From NCBI GenBank assembly GCA_003477185.1, contig DMTJ01000494.1, forward strand, positions 1 through 13,953: 13,953 nucleotides of DNA, read 5' to 3'. Shown here one piece after another: positions 1-7,340 of the stretch. Numbering within the stretch: the stretch's first letter is position 1; each line of letters begins with the position of its first letter. The notes under the pieces are model-generated. The model was not told where the DNA came from and did no database searches. It saw only the letters and a program-made list of their open reading frames with translations. Source of the stretch: Lentisphaeria bacterium (GTDB lineage: Bacteria > Verrucomicrobiota > Lentisphaeria > JABSQK01 > UBA12247). The position numbers and the translations under genes are program-made.

Positions 1-1
1 T

Positions 2-313
2 TCCTTGGATCTGACCGTGCTTGCCAAGGCGGCGGGCGTGACGCCCCAACATCTCAACCGGCTGTTTCGGCAGCACCTCGGGACGCGGCCGATGCGGTAT
101 CTATGGCAGCAGCGCACGCGGGAGGGGGCGAGGTTACTGCGCCAGACGGGGCTGAGTATTGGAGAGGCAGGCTACCGCTGTGGCTTTCAGAGCGCTACCC
201 ATTTCTCGCGATTGATTAAGGCGCGATATGCTGTCTGCCCGCGAACCCTGCGCCGGCAGGCATGGGGAGGAGAATCCTTGCCTGTGCCGTCGGTGCAGTC
301 CGTGGATCCCTGA
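2..313 (+). CDS. AraC-family transcriptional regulator, C-terminal DNA-binding part (5' end outside window)
   Basis: The frame is open from the left edge and ends at TGA 311-313, so only the last ~103 residues are visible. They form an AraC/XylS-type double helix-turn-helix. The first HTH lies around 'LAKAAGVTPQHLNRLFRQHLG' (recognition helix 'TPQHLNRLFRQ'). The second has the family signature 'SIGEAGYRCGFQSATHFSRL' followed by the typical '…P..LRRQ' end. In this family the N-terminal domain senses a ligand, often a sugar, and the C-terminal domain binds promoter DNA; the sensor domain is off the window, so ligand and targets cannot be read. The TTG at 5-7 is internal, not a real start. The nearest gene with a possible sugar role is the isomerase-like gene at 1560-2504, but it is on the other strand and no link is shown. 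Confidence 0.85.
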   Translation, partial: SLDLTVLAKAAGVTPQHLNRLFRQHLGTRPMRYLWQQRTREGARLLRQTGLSIGEAGYRCGFQSATHFSRLIKARYAVCPRTLRRQAWGGESLPVPSVQSVDP

Positions 314-735
314 ATCTGCCGGAACCCGCGTTTTCACTCTTCAGCAAGCAGGCGAAAAATTGCGGTTTCGCCAGCCTCCTCATCCACCTTACTTATCGGG
401 CTGCTTAATGTCGTGGATGCTGCTTCGTGGTTCGTCCTTCCCGCCTAGAAGCATTTGCCCAAGTTTTGCACTCCTGCCGCCCTCGAAGCATGAAGTTATG
501 CCGTTTTTTTTTTGGCGAATCACTACACCAATCGATGCGCTTCGTCAGCCCTGCGCTATGGGGCCGATTGACTCTTTGGCCGGCTGACGAGGTGACTAAA
601 GCCTGAGAATAGTCACCTCAGGGTCTACCTGGATAGATTTTCCTGCTCATCGATCGGGAAAATTGCGTCACGTACGTGCCGCACCATGGGGGCAAAGTAG
701 TCTGAACTACGCATAATAACGCTCTGGTGTTGAGC
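314..735. other. Gene-free stretch between convergent genes
   Basis: This 422-bp stretch lies between the 3' ends of the AraC gene (+) and the PAQR gene (-). No reading frame here has recognisable protein features. It holds a run of ten T at 504-513, preceded only by a weak 4-bp GCAT/ATGC stem, and a perfect inverted repeat at 589-619 listed separately. It is probably the region where the two convergent transcripts end. Confidence 0.6.
589..619. repeat. Perfect 10-bp inverted repeat, possible bidirectional transcript-end hairpin
   Basis: GAGGTGACTA at 589-598 is the exact reverse complement of TAGTCACCTC at 610-619, with an 11-nt loop. It lies between the 3' ends of two convergent genes, which fits a bidirectional RNA hairpin. 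No T tract follows directly on either strand, so it is not a textbook intrinsic terminator. A dyad operator is the alternative. Confidence 0.5.
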
Positions 736-1425
736 TCAAACACTGAGTGCGTTATTCGGCACTGTCAAGTGCTGATCGGTAGCGAGGCTGGCCACGAATC
801 GCCAATGACAGGTGATGCCAACGAGCACAGTAATGTGAAATAGCTCGTGAGGGCCGATGCCCCCCGGAATAAGGACGGGCTGGCCGAGAAACTCTAGCAT
901 GGCGCCGATCGAGTAGGCCACGCCACCGTAGAGAATGGGCTTGGCGTAGGTAATGCCCAGGCGATACCAAAGGAGCCCTGCGGTGATGGCTCCCAACCAG
1001 CCCAGTCCCAGAAAAAAGGTGAGCCCTAGCCATTCCGGCACGGCAGTGAAGAAGATGGTCTTGAGCGTGATTGTGGTGACCACAACTGACCACACCAGCA
1101 GCAGCCAACCCCAGCGCATAAACCCATCGAACAGCACCGCATGGATCGGCGTCATCGTCCCCGCGATTAGTACGAAGATGGCAGCATGGTCGAGGCGCTG
1201 GAGGACTGCCCGGCCTGTGCCGCTCCCGAGCAAGTGATACACCCCACTCATCGATAGCATAAAGACACAAGAAAAGGCGAAGATCGCAAAAGCCCAGACT
1301 TGGCCCTGCCGGCGACATAACATGCGCACAGACAGCAGCAGATACACGCCAGCGCCTAGCAAGTGCGTGATAGAGCTGAAGGGATCACTAAATCCCGGAA
1401 TCGAATGTAGGCAGTTGTCGTTCAT
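736..1425 (-). CDS. Hemolysin III / PAQR-family (YqfA-like) integral membrane protein
   Basis: A 229-residue protein of about seven membrane segments, the normal size for bacterial hemolysin III/YqfA proteins of the PAQR (progestin-adipoQ receptor) superfamily. The metal-ligand motifs are in order: S60-x3-H64 ('SGVYH') near helix 2, D79 in 'RLDHAAIF', and H193-x3-H197 in 'GPHELFHITV' in the last helix. The N-terminal 'DPFSSITHLLGAGVYLL' also fits the family. In known members these residues hold a zinc ion at a hydrolase-like site; the cellular role in bacteria is poorly defined and the 'hemolysin' name is historical. The ATG at 1425 is preceded by GGAG four bases upstream, supporting this start. 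It lies 134 bp downstream of the isomerase-like gene on the same strand; co-transcription is possible but not shown. Confidence 0.88.
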   Translation of the reverse strand: MNDNCLHSIPGFSDPFSSITHLLGAGVYLLLSVRMLCRRQGQVWAFAIFAFSCVFMLSMSGVYHLLGSGTGRAVLQRLDHAAIFVLIAGTMTPIHAVLFDGFMRWGWLLLVWSVVVTTITLKTIFFTAVPEWLGLTFFLGLGWLGAITAGLLWYRLGITYAKPILYGGVAYSIGAMLEFLGQPVLIPGGIGPHELFHITVLVGITCHWRFVASLATDQHLTVPNNALSV

Positions 1426-1505
1426 CTTTCTCCAGATCTTTTAGCAGCCCGCGGATAAGCCCAGCGCTGCTCTCGGCACCGAAGCACCCTGAAGCGAGTC
1501 CGTAT

Positions 1506-1532
1506 CCCCAGGCGCCCGGGGGGCATCTGGGG
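1506..1532. repeat. GC-rich hairpin downstream of the isomerase-like gene
   Basis: CCCCAG at 1506-1511 pairs with CTGGGG at 1527-1532, and the loop can add further G-C pairs. It starts about 28 bp after the isomerase stop codon on the minus strand and precedes the PAQR gene. No T run follows on either strand, so it may be a transcript-stabilising or attenuating hairpin rather than an intrinsic terminator. Confidence 0.35.
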
Positions 1533-1559
1533 AGAACTGTAGCCCCTGCGTCGGACAGG

Positions 1560-2504
1560 TTAGGTCGGGTTGGCGACGAAGGTGCCGCCTCGGCAGTTCT
1601 TTAAGTAATTGAGGGCATGGACCTGGCCGGTCATTTCCAGCTCGTCGCGGTAGACAGGGTCGTGCCAACCTTCGATATCAATGCAGCCAACAAAGCTGCC
1701 TTGTCGCAGTTTGGTGATGATCGCGGTCCAGTCGCTGTCGCCAAAGCCGGGTGTGCGATGGTAGGCGAAGGGCTGAATGACTGAGCTCTTGTTGCCCAGC
1801 GCGATATCCTGATGCATGGAACTGTGGATGCCATACTTGCGGACTCGGTCCCAATGGACGGTGGCGTCCTTGCCATGCACATGAAAAATGCGTGACATCC
1901 AGTCGTCCAACTGTGGCATTGGGTCCATGAGGCTGACCATTTGGTGACAGGGTTCCCACTCGAGGCCGATGTTGGGCAAGGGGACAGCATCGAACATCAT
2001 CTCCCAGGCTGTGGGGTTGTGAGCGATGTTCCAGTCTCCGCTTTCCCAAGTGCCGCCCATATCGCAGTTTTCGAAGGCAATGCGGACGTCCTTTTCGCCC
2101 GCGCGCTCGGTAAGTGGTTGAAAGACCTCGCGAAAGCGATCCATGCTTTCGTGAATCGGCTTGCCGCGCAGGCGTCCGGCAAAACCAGCAACGATGTCGC
2201 AGCCGAAGTCGTGGGCGTGGTCGATCGCTAGTTCCCAGCCCTCGCGGGTTTTCTGTGCCAGCTCGTCATTTTCGAGCGGGTTGCCAAAGACGCCAAGGCT
2301 GGAGACCACGGCGTTGCCGCCAGTGACGACCGGCATCACCTCGGCAGCGAGCTGCGACAGGTCGGTGTCGCCAAGGGTCTGCCAAAAGGTAATGCTGAAG
2401 GATTCAAAGCCGTGGGGCAAGATCTGTTCGATGTAGTTTGCGGAGTTCGCACCGCCGTTGACTAGGGTGCCAATGCGTATGTCCTGATGCTGTTCCTTGT
2501 TCAT
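1560..2504 (-). CDS. Sugar phosphate isomerase/epimerase-like protein (xylose isomerase-like TIM barrel)
   Basis: A 314-residue protein with the features of the AP-endonuclease-2/xylose-isomerase-like TIM barrel family, whose members are divalent-metal-dependent isomerases, epimerases or dehydratases of sugars and inositols. Candidate metal ligands sit in the usual strand order: E145 in 'RIAFENCD', E182/E184 and H187 in 'GLEWEPCHQ', H208/H210 in 'FHVHGKD', and E278 in 'CIDIEGWHD'. The N-terminal 'RIGTLVNGG…FESFSITF' matches the first barrel strands. No signal peptide is visible, so it is likely cytoplasmic. The substrate cannot be read from sequence. The ATG at 2504 lacks a strong Shine-Dalgarno sequence. 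The nearby AraC fragment would fit a sugar-use context, but that is only inference. Confidence 0.85.
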   Translation of the reverse strand: MNKEQHQDIRIGTLVNGGANSANYIEQILPHGFESFSITFWQTLGDTDLSQLAAEVMPVVTGGNAVVSSLGVFGNPLENDELAQKTREGWELAIDHAHDFGCDIVAGFAGRLRGKPIHESMDRFREVFQPLTERAGEKDVRIAFENCDMGGTWESGDWNIAHNPTAWEMMFDAVPLPNIGLEWEPCHQMVSLMDPMPQLDDWMSRIFHVHGKDATVHWDRVRKYGIHSSMHQDIALGNKSSVIQPFAYHRTPGFGDSDWTAIITKLRQGSFVGCIDIEGWHDPVYRDELEMTGQVHALNYLKNCRGGTFVANPT

Positions 2505-2674
2505 CTTGAGGGCGGGCCTTTTTGTTCTTGGGGTGTGGCTTAGGAGTTGGACATGGCGCTAGAAACTTGCCTCTAAACTTACGCCTGAGCCGCAAGTCTC
2601 ACCACGTTGGCCTGATGAACAGCCCGTAGATAGGTAGGCTCGCACCTAGTTCAAACTGCCTCTATGAACTTTAA

Positions 2675-3478
2675 AATACCCATCCGCAGATGACTTTGCT
2701 GATTGGCCCCCGAATCCATTTCCCGGGTGCCTTGCCCGACTTGATCGTTGCCTTGGAGCGACATGATGACTTGCCAGCACAGCGCACCAGCCATTGTGGA
2801 GACAGAAATAGGATGCAACGCACGCTAGATTGCTCGAAAGCGTGTCGTCTTGTTCGCGCGGCTGGCGTATCAGGCGGGAAACCACTGCGCGGTGCCTGTG
2901 CCATTGACGCGGTTTGTGAAGTTCGCAACGCCGCGCAAGTACGCTTGCGCAATGCGCTGCTATTTTTGTGGGGTAGCACACTGCTCACTTGGACCGTCGC
3001 GGTACTGTGGGTGGCAGAATCGAGCCGCGCGCTTGCGCGAGTGTTCGCTGGCGAGCCAATGCCCGCGCTCACTGAGATGGTGGTCTCGTTGCGCTAGTTG
3101 ATTCTGAGTCATCCATTCGCATCGACTACCGCTGCAGGCATCAGCCTGGTTGGTCGCTTCGCACTTCCACTCACGCCAGATAGGGTTTCGTCCATCGCGA
3201 CCGTCAATACTTGGCTCAACAGGATGCAAGCGCCCTCCGATTTTTACGAGCAGGCCGCGCGACTACTGAACGCGCCAGATGCCTTGATCCGGGCGGAGGA
3301 AGCGGGAGTGACAGCAGGCGGGCATACCCGTAAGCTCTTCTTGCTCTGCCATGCTCTCAGATCGAACCGGCACCATAATTGGGCGCAATCTGTTCTGTGG
3401 CTTGCTGCGCTTCACCCCGTGCTAATCATGGCAATGGTGGTATTCGCTGCTGCTCTCCGCTCTTTAAGGTTGTTTTAG
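2675..3478 (+). pseudogene. Degraded GspF/PilC-like (type II secretion / type IV pilus inner-membrane platform) gene with in-frame stop
   Basis: One frame is open from 2675 to the TAG at 3476-3478 except for an in-frame TAG at 3095-3097. The first half reads like the end of a T2SSF repeat: 'LVRAAGVSGG' resembles the family's 'GE.SG' turn, then a basic 'VRLRNALLF', a membrane segment 'LWGSTLLTWTVAVLWV', and 'FAGEPMPALTEMVVSLR', which mirrors the family's 'F…LP.LT…LS'. The second half has 'FASTTAAGISL', 'LIRAEEAG' and 'HPVLIMAMVVFAAAL', the usual tail of the second repeat. The link between the halves is much shorter than in intact homologues and the start of the first repeat is missing, so internal deletions are likely. 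No other secretion or pilus genes are near. Family assignment rests on pattern similarity only; a chance resemblance remains possible. Confidence 0.45.
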
Positions 3479-3555
3479 TGTGGCGCGTCACAGGTTGGTC
3501 GGAATAATGTGCGGACGTTCGGCGCTCCACCGCACTGGTCTATCGCAAAATTCCG

Positions 3556-5796
3556 TTATCGATAGAAGGACTGGCCCGCGCGATACAAGTCTAGCCTACT
3601 CTGAAACGACTCACGGCGGGCATCCACTGGCGACAGGGCAGCAACTGCTCGCGCAGCAAAAAGCTCGGCACCTGCGAAGTCCGCCACTGATGCGTGAGCT
3701 GCGGCGACGCAATCCAAAAGCGCCGGTGTGGTTGGTTTGGCAAGCTTCAGAGCCAATTGAGCACTCGCCAGTGCGCGGCTGCGCTGGTCGAGCGTGCTGC
3801 TTTGGCGGGTCGCCAAAAACCACGCATAGTCTTGCAAGGTACTGGCAGCGGGAGACGTCACAGACAGCGCCCGTTCCCAGCGCTGAATTGCGATGTCTGC
3901 AGCACCATTTTCGGCCGCGACGCGGGCTGCAAGCGCCAAGACCTGCGGACTCGGTTCTCGATTTAGCAAAGCTTCGGCAAGCGGACTTGCTTCCTGATAG
4001 TGCTCGCCGCGTATCAAGCTCCGCATCAGCCAGATTAGGTTCTCCGGACGCGGGTCCAGGCTCGCTAGGGCGCGAAGCTGCACTAGGGCTTGATCATGGT
4101 GCTCCAGCTTTTCGCTGACGTAGGCCAGGTGATAGCGTGCAGCGGGAAAGTCAGGGTAGCTTTGGACAATAGTCTGCAACCTTGGCGCAGCATCTTGCCA
4201 ACGGCCGGCTTCGATCAGCATGGCTGCACAGTTGGTCCCGATTCCGGGATCGTCCTTCCTGGCCAGGGCCGCCAGGTAGAGCGGGAGCGCTTCGTCATAG
4301 CGGCGTTCACCGGCAAAAAAGTTTGCTGCCAGGTTCAGCGCGTCTGCATCCTCCGGCTCAAGCTCGACCGATTTGCGAAACGCACTGGCCGCCGATGATT
4401 TCTGTCCAAGCTGGGAATAGGCCAGCCCAAGATTCCCCCAGGCAGTGCTGTGATGTGGACGATAGCGCAGGGCTGTGTGAAAGGCGGCAATGGCTTCTGT
4501 GGTCTCGCCTCGATTCAGCTGGATGAGACCGAGATTATTGTGGGCGATCCAGGCAGTTGGGTTGTCTGCAGCAGTGGCTCGCCATAGGGTCTCCTCATCC
4601 TGATAGATGCGACACTGCAATATGCTCAAGACCAGAAAAACGGCCAACACGGCAGTCATGCCCCCGCGTCGTAGCCGCCCGTGCGAGGCGTTGCCAAAGA
4701 CTACGGCGCAGAGTCCAGCACAGGCAACGGGCGTGGCGAGATACTGAAAGTGATCGGCCACGAAGGAGAACAGCATCGGGTAAACATTAAAGAATCCCAG
4801 CGCCGGAACCAGCACTCCTGCGAACATCGCACTACAGGCAAACAGGCCACGCTTGCCACGCAAGGCCTGCGCGGCGCCCACGATTAGAACGAACAGCGCC
4901 GCGAGCGGAAACAGGTACTGCCACCACACTGCGCTATTTATTTCCCAGCGCGGATAAATGAACATGAGTGGCTCAGGCCATGCAATCTTGCTGATGTAGA
5001 ACCACAAAGCGCGGCCGGCGATCAAGCAGCGATCGATCAAAGATAGCTCCCACTCGGGCCCGTCCGCCCCCACGAAATGCCGTTCCAACCGCACGGTCAG
5101 GAGCGCGAATAACAGGCCGGACGCGAAAAACGGGATCAGAGGAGCCACAGTTCCCGGGCGCAATCGCCGCCGCCACCATAGCAGTAGCAGCAGTACCGCG
5201 GGCATGGAACAAGCGACAGTCTTGGACAGCAGCGCAAGGACAAAGAAGAGCAGTGCGCACAGCCATTTCCAGAAACTGGATTGCCACCTCGACTGGCTTT
5301 CCGTCGCCCACCAACCGAAATTCAACGCAGCAAAGGCGAATAGACCGGCCAACACATTCTTCCGCTCGGTAATCCACGCCACGGACTCGACATTCACTGG
5401 GTGAATCGCAAATAACGCCGCAGCCCACCACGCGCCCGGGACCTTCAACTGGAGTAGCAGTAGGTAGAGTAATATGGCAGCGGCGCCGTGCAGCAGCAGG
5501 TTTGTACTGTGATATCCGAGCGGCCGCATGCCCCAAAGTTTGTGTTCCAGCCAGTAGCTGGTATGAACCATTGGGTAGTATTGCGGGGTGGCTAGCGGAT
5601 CCAGCCAGATGTCACGCAGTCCTGTGTCGCTGGTCAGCACCGGATTCTCATACACGTACTGATCGTCATCCCAGATGAAATCGCAGCTCAGCGCCGGCCG
5701 GTAGGCAAGAATGACTAGAAACAGCAGAACCAACGCACAGACCCAGTGCTGGGGTGCTTGTTCATCGCCGGAGGGTGGGACGTTCTCTTCTAGCAT
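3556..5796 (-). CDS. TMTC-like polytopic membrane protein with C-terminal TPR repeats (putative GT-C-type glycosyltransferase)
   Basis: About 746 residues from ATG 5796. The N-terminal half has roughly 9-10 membrane segments and hallmarks of bacterial TMTC/DUF1736-like proteins: the first membrane segment is followed by an acidic 'FIWDDDQYVYENP' motif, then 'YYPMVHTSYWLEHKLWG', 'GYHSTNLLLHG' and 'HPVNVESVAWITERKNVLAG'. The C-terminal half carries several TPR units, starting with 'AWIAHNNLGLIQLNRGETTE'. In eukaryotes TMTC proteins transfer O-mannose to secreted proteins; the bacterial role is largely uncharacterised, so transferase activity is inference. The frame extends to GTG 5925, with ATGs also at 5895 and 5874. 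Starting at 5925 would overlap the divergent FMN riboswitch. ATG 5796 places about 14 residues before the TPR-protein's first hydrophobic stretch, but its GGAGG abuts the ATG, so the start is uncertain. Confidence 0.85.
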   Translation of the reverse strand: MLEENVPPSGDEQAPQHWVCALVLLFLVILAYRPALSCDFIWDDDQYVYENPVLTSDTGLRDIWLDPLATPQYYPMVHTSYWLEHKLWGMRPLGYHSTNLLLHGAAAILLYLLLLQLKVPGAWWAAALFAIHPVNVESVAWITERKNVLAGLFAFAALNFGWWATESQSRWQSSFWKWLCALLFFVLALLSKTVACSMPAVLLLLLWWRRRLRPGTVAPLIPFFASGLLFALLTVRLERHFVGADGPEWELSLIDRCLIAGRALWFYISKIAWPEPLMFIYPRWEINSAVWWQYLFPLAALFVLIVGAAQALRGKRGLFACSAMFAGVLVPALGFFNVYPMLFSFVADHFQYLATPVACAGLCAVVFGNASHGRLRRGGMTAVLAVFLVLSILQCRIYQDEETLWRATAADNPTAWIAHNNLGLIQLNRGETTEAIAAFHTALRYRPHHSTAWGNLGLAYSQLGQKSSAASAFRKSVELEPEDADALNLAANFFAGERRYDEALPLYLAALARKDDPGIGTNCAAMLIEAGRWQDAAPRLQTIVQSYPDFPAARYHLAYVSEKLEHHDQALVQLRALASLDPRPENLIWLMRSLIRGEHYQEASPLAEALLNREPSPQVLALAARVAAENGAADIAIQRWERALSVTSPAASTLQDYAWFLATRQSSTLDQRSRALASAQLALKLAKPTTPALLDCVAAAHASVADFAGAELFAARAVAALSPVDARRESFQSRLDLYRAGQSFYR

Positions 5797-5831
5797 CCTC
5801 CAACATACGAGGGATCGCCGAATCCATCTAG

Positions 5832-5855
5832 TCGGGGAATCGGTCCCCGAGTTTT
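5832..5855 (+). other. Hairpin with short T run in the divergent intergenic region
   Basis: TCGGGG at 5832-5837 pairs perfectly with CCCCGA at 5845-5850 across a 7-nt loop, and GTTTT follows on the plus strand. The shape resembles a small intrinsic terminator, but it lies upstream of the riboswitch, between two divergent gene starts. It could be a dyad operator, a leader hairpin of the minus-strand gene, or chance. Confidence 0.3.
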
Positions 5856-5912
5856 GCCCACAGCCTGATAGCATTCGGTCCGTGAGGGCGTACATTTCGT
5901 GCTTGAGATAAC

Positions 5913-6047
5913 GCTTTCGGGGCACGGTGACCTAGCTCACGCTACGTGAGACAGGAATTCCGGACCGGCGGTTACAGCCCGCGAGCCCTACGGGGCAGGA
6001 GATGGTGAAATTCCATCGCCGACAGTACAGTCTGGATAAGAGAAAGC
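5913..6047 (+). promoter_or_regulatory. FMN riboswitch (RFN element) controlling ribBA-ribH-nusB
   Basis: P1 closes as GCTTTC (5913-5918) with GAAAGC (6042-6047). Inside, the conserved RFN blocks occur in order: 'ACCGGCGGTTACAGCCCGCG' (P3, from 5964), a short P4 GCCC/GGGC, the P5 hairpin 'GATGGTGAAATTCCATC' (6001-6017), and 'CCGACAGTACAGTCTGGAT' (P6). It lies 76 nt upstream of the ribBA ATG, the expected place for FMN feedback control. Two departures stand out. P2 is CGG (5925-5927) with CCG (5960-5962), but its usual TGAAATT loop is split by a 25-nt self-complementary insertion (5931-5955). The P6 loop is one nucleotide shorter than consensus. No T-rich terminator follows, so control of translation initiation is more likely than termination. 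No convincing promoter could be picked upstream. Confidence 0.93.
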
Positions 6048-6058
6048 ACGCTGACAGG

Positions 6059-6078
6059 CGCATGCACACAGGCATGCG
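6059..6078 (+). promoter_or_regulatory. Hairpin between riboswitch and ribBA start, possible expression platform
   Basis: CGCATGC (6059-6065) pairs perfectly with GCATGCG (6072-6078) over a 6-nt loop. It lies 12 nt after riboswitch P1 and about 45 nt before the ribBA ATG. With no T tract it is not an intrinsic terminator. It may take part in switching access to the ribosome-binding site (GGA at 6115-6117), but no explicit anti-sequestering pairing could be worked out. Confidence 0.35.
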
Positions 6079-6123
6079 GCCCGTGTTGCTGTGCCACGAA
6101 TGCAACGAGTTGACGGAATAAGC

Positions 6124-7314
6124 ATGAGCACAGTACAACAGGCAATCGAGGCGATCGCTAAAGGCGAAATTATCGTCGTCAGTGATGATGCAAGGCGCGA
6201 GAACGAGGGAGACCTTATTGTCGCTGCGGAGTTCGCAACTCCAGAAGTCGTGAATTTTATGGCCGTGCATGGGCGCGGCCTGATCTGCGCACCGCTGTCC
6301 CGTGGACGCGTGGAGCAGTTGGGCCTCTGGCCCATGTCCACAACCGTGGACCGGTTTGGGACCGCATTTACCGTCAGTGTCGATGCCAGGGAAGGTGTCA
6401 CGACCGGGATTTCAGCCGCGGACCGCTCACAGACCTTGGTCAAGTTGGCCGAAGCGCAGGCAAGCAGAGGCGACTTTGATATTCCGGGCCATATTTTCCC
6501 GCTGCTGGCAAAAGAAGGAGGTGTCCTCGAACGACCAGGGCATACAGAAGCAGCGCTCGATCTTGTGACCTTGGCTGGCTGCGAGCCGGCCGCGGCCATC
6601 TGCGAGATCCTGGCAGAAAACGGAGAAATGGCCCGCGCTCCGGACCTGGCCAAGTTTGTCGAGACTCATGGGCTCGCCCACATCAACGTCTCCGACCTAG
6701 TGCGCTACCGCCAACAGCGCGAACGAGTCATCCAGCCAAGTGGATCTGTGAATCTACCGACCAGCTACTCGGATCAGGATTTTCAACTGCATTGCTTCAC
6801 GACATTATACGACTCCCGCGAACACATCGCGGTTACGTTCGGCGACATCGACGAAAACCAGCCAGCCTTGGTGCGAATCCACAGCGAATGCTTCACCGGG
6901 GATATTCTCCATTCCTCCCGCTGCGACTGTGGCGACCAACTGGATATTGCAATGCGAGAGATCATCCGCAACGGTTCTGGCGTACTCGTCTACCTGCGGC
7001 AGGAAGGAAGAGGAATCGGCTTGGTTCAGAAAATTCAGGCTTACCGCCTGCAAGACGAGGGACTGGATACCGTGGAGGCCAATGAGCGCCTCGGATTCCC
7101 GCCCGACATGCGAGATTATTCCGTGGCGGCCCAAGTCCTGCAGATTTTGGGGATCTCAGCGGTGAATCTCATGACCAATAATCCCGCGAAAGTTCAGGGA
7201 ATTACGGACTACGGCATTGAAGTCGTTAAGCGCCTGCCGATCGTTGCGCCAGCCAAGCCGCCTAGCGCCTTCTATCTCAAGACCAAGCGGGAACGGCTCG
7301 GACACATACTATAA
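6124..7314 (+). CDS. ribBA: Bifunctional 3,4-dihydroxy-2-butanone-4-phosphate synthase / GTP cyclohydrolase II
   Basis: A 396-residue fusion catalysing both entry steps of riboflavin synthesis: ribulose-5-phosphate to 3,4-dihydroxy-2-butanone-4-phosphate (N-terminal ~200 residues) and GTP to the diaminopyrimidine precursor (C-terminal ~190). RibB motifs: 'DDARRENEGDL' (21-31), 'RGLICAPLS' (51-59), 'TGISAADRSQT' (94-104), 'GHTEAALDLVTLAG' (139-152). RibA motifs: zinc cysteines C256, C267 and C269 in 'SECFTGDILHSSRCDCG', 'RQEGRGIGL' (292-300), catalytic D328 and R330 in 'GFPPDMRDY', and 'LMTNNPAKV'. Both halves look complete and active. The ATG at 6124 was chosen because it begins the family's 'MSTVQQAIEAI' and follows GGA at 6115-6117; the GTG at 6091 adds 11 unrelated residues. 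It is the first gene after the FMN riboswitch and lies 26 bp before ribH. Confidence 0.97.
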   Translation: MSTVQQAIEAIAKGEIIVVSDDARRENEGDLIVAAEFATPEVVNFMAVHGRGLICAPLSRGRVEQLGLWPMSTTVDRFGTAFTVSVDAREGVTTGISAADRSQTLVKLAEAQASRGDFDIPGHIFPLLAKEGGVLERPGHTEAALDLVTLAGCEPAAAICEILAENGEMARAPDLAKFVETHGLAHINVSDLVRYRQQRERVIQPSGSVNLPTSYSDQDFQLHCFTTLYDSREHIAVTFGDIDENQPALVRIHSECFTGDILHSSRCDCGDQLDIAMREIIRNGSGVLVYLRQEGRGIGLVQKIQAYRLQDEGLDTVEANERLGFPPDMRDYSVAAQVLQILGISAVNLMTNNPAKVQGITDYGIEVVKRLPIVAPAKPPSAFYLKTKRERLGHIL

Positions 7315-7340
7315 TTTCGTACTAGATCTAGAGAAACATC

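Noticed and set aside
504..513. Run of ten T as an intrinsic terminator of the AraC gene
   Set aside because: Only a weak 4-bp stem precedes it and it lies about 190 bp after the stop codon; noted in the gene-free entry only.
228..587. Plus-strand reading frame of 119 codons overlapping the end of the AraC gene
   Set aside because: It begins inside the AraC coding part in another frame and shows no domain, motif or ribosome site.
3480..4118. Plus-strand reading frame of 212 codons
   Set aside because: It is antisense to the TPR part of the TMTC-like gene, which has strong repeat signatures; the plus frame is Arg/Ser/Pro-rich with no motif.
5988..6653. Minus-strand reading frame of 221 codons
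   Set aside because: It is a shadow of ribBA and part of the riboswitch, with low-complexity Ser/Ala/Arg composition.
7322..7331. CTAGATCTAG palindrome between ribBA and ribH as an operator
   Set aside because: It lies inside an operon with a 26-bp gap and has no second copy or promoter context; likely chance.
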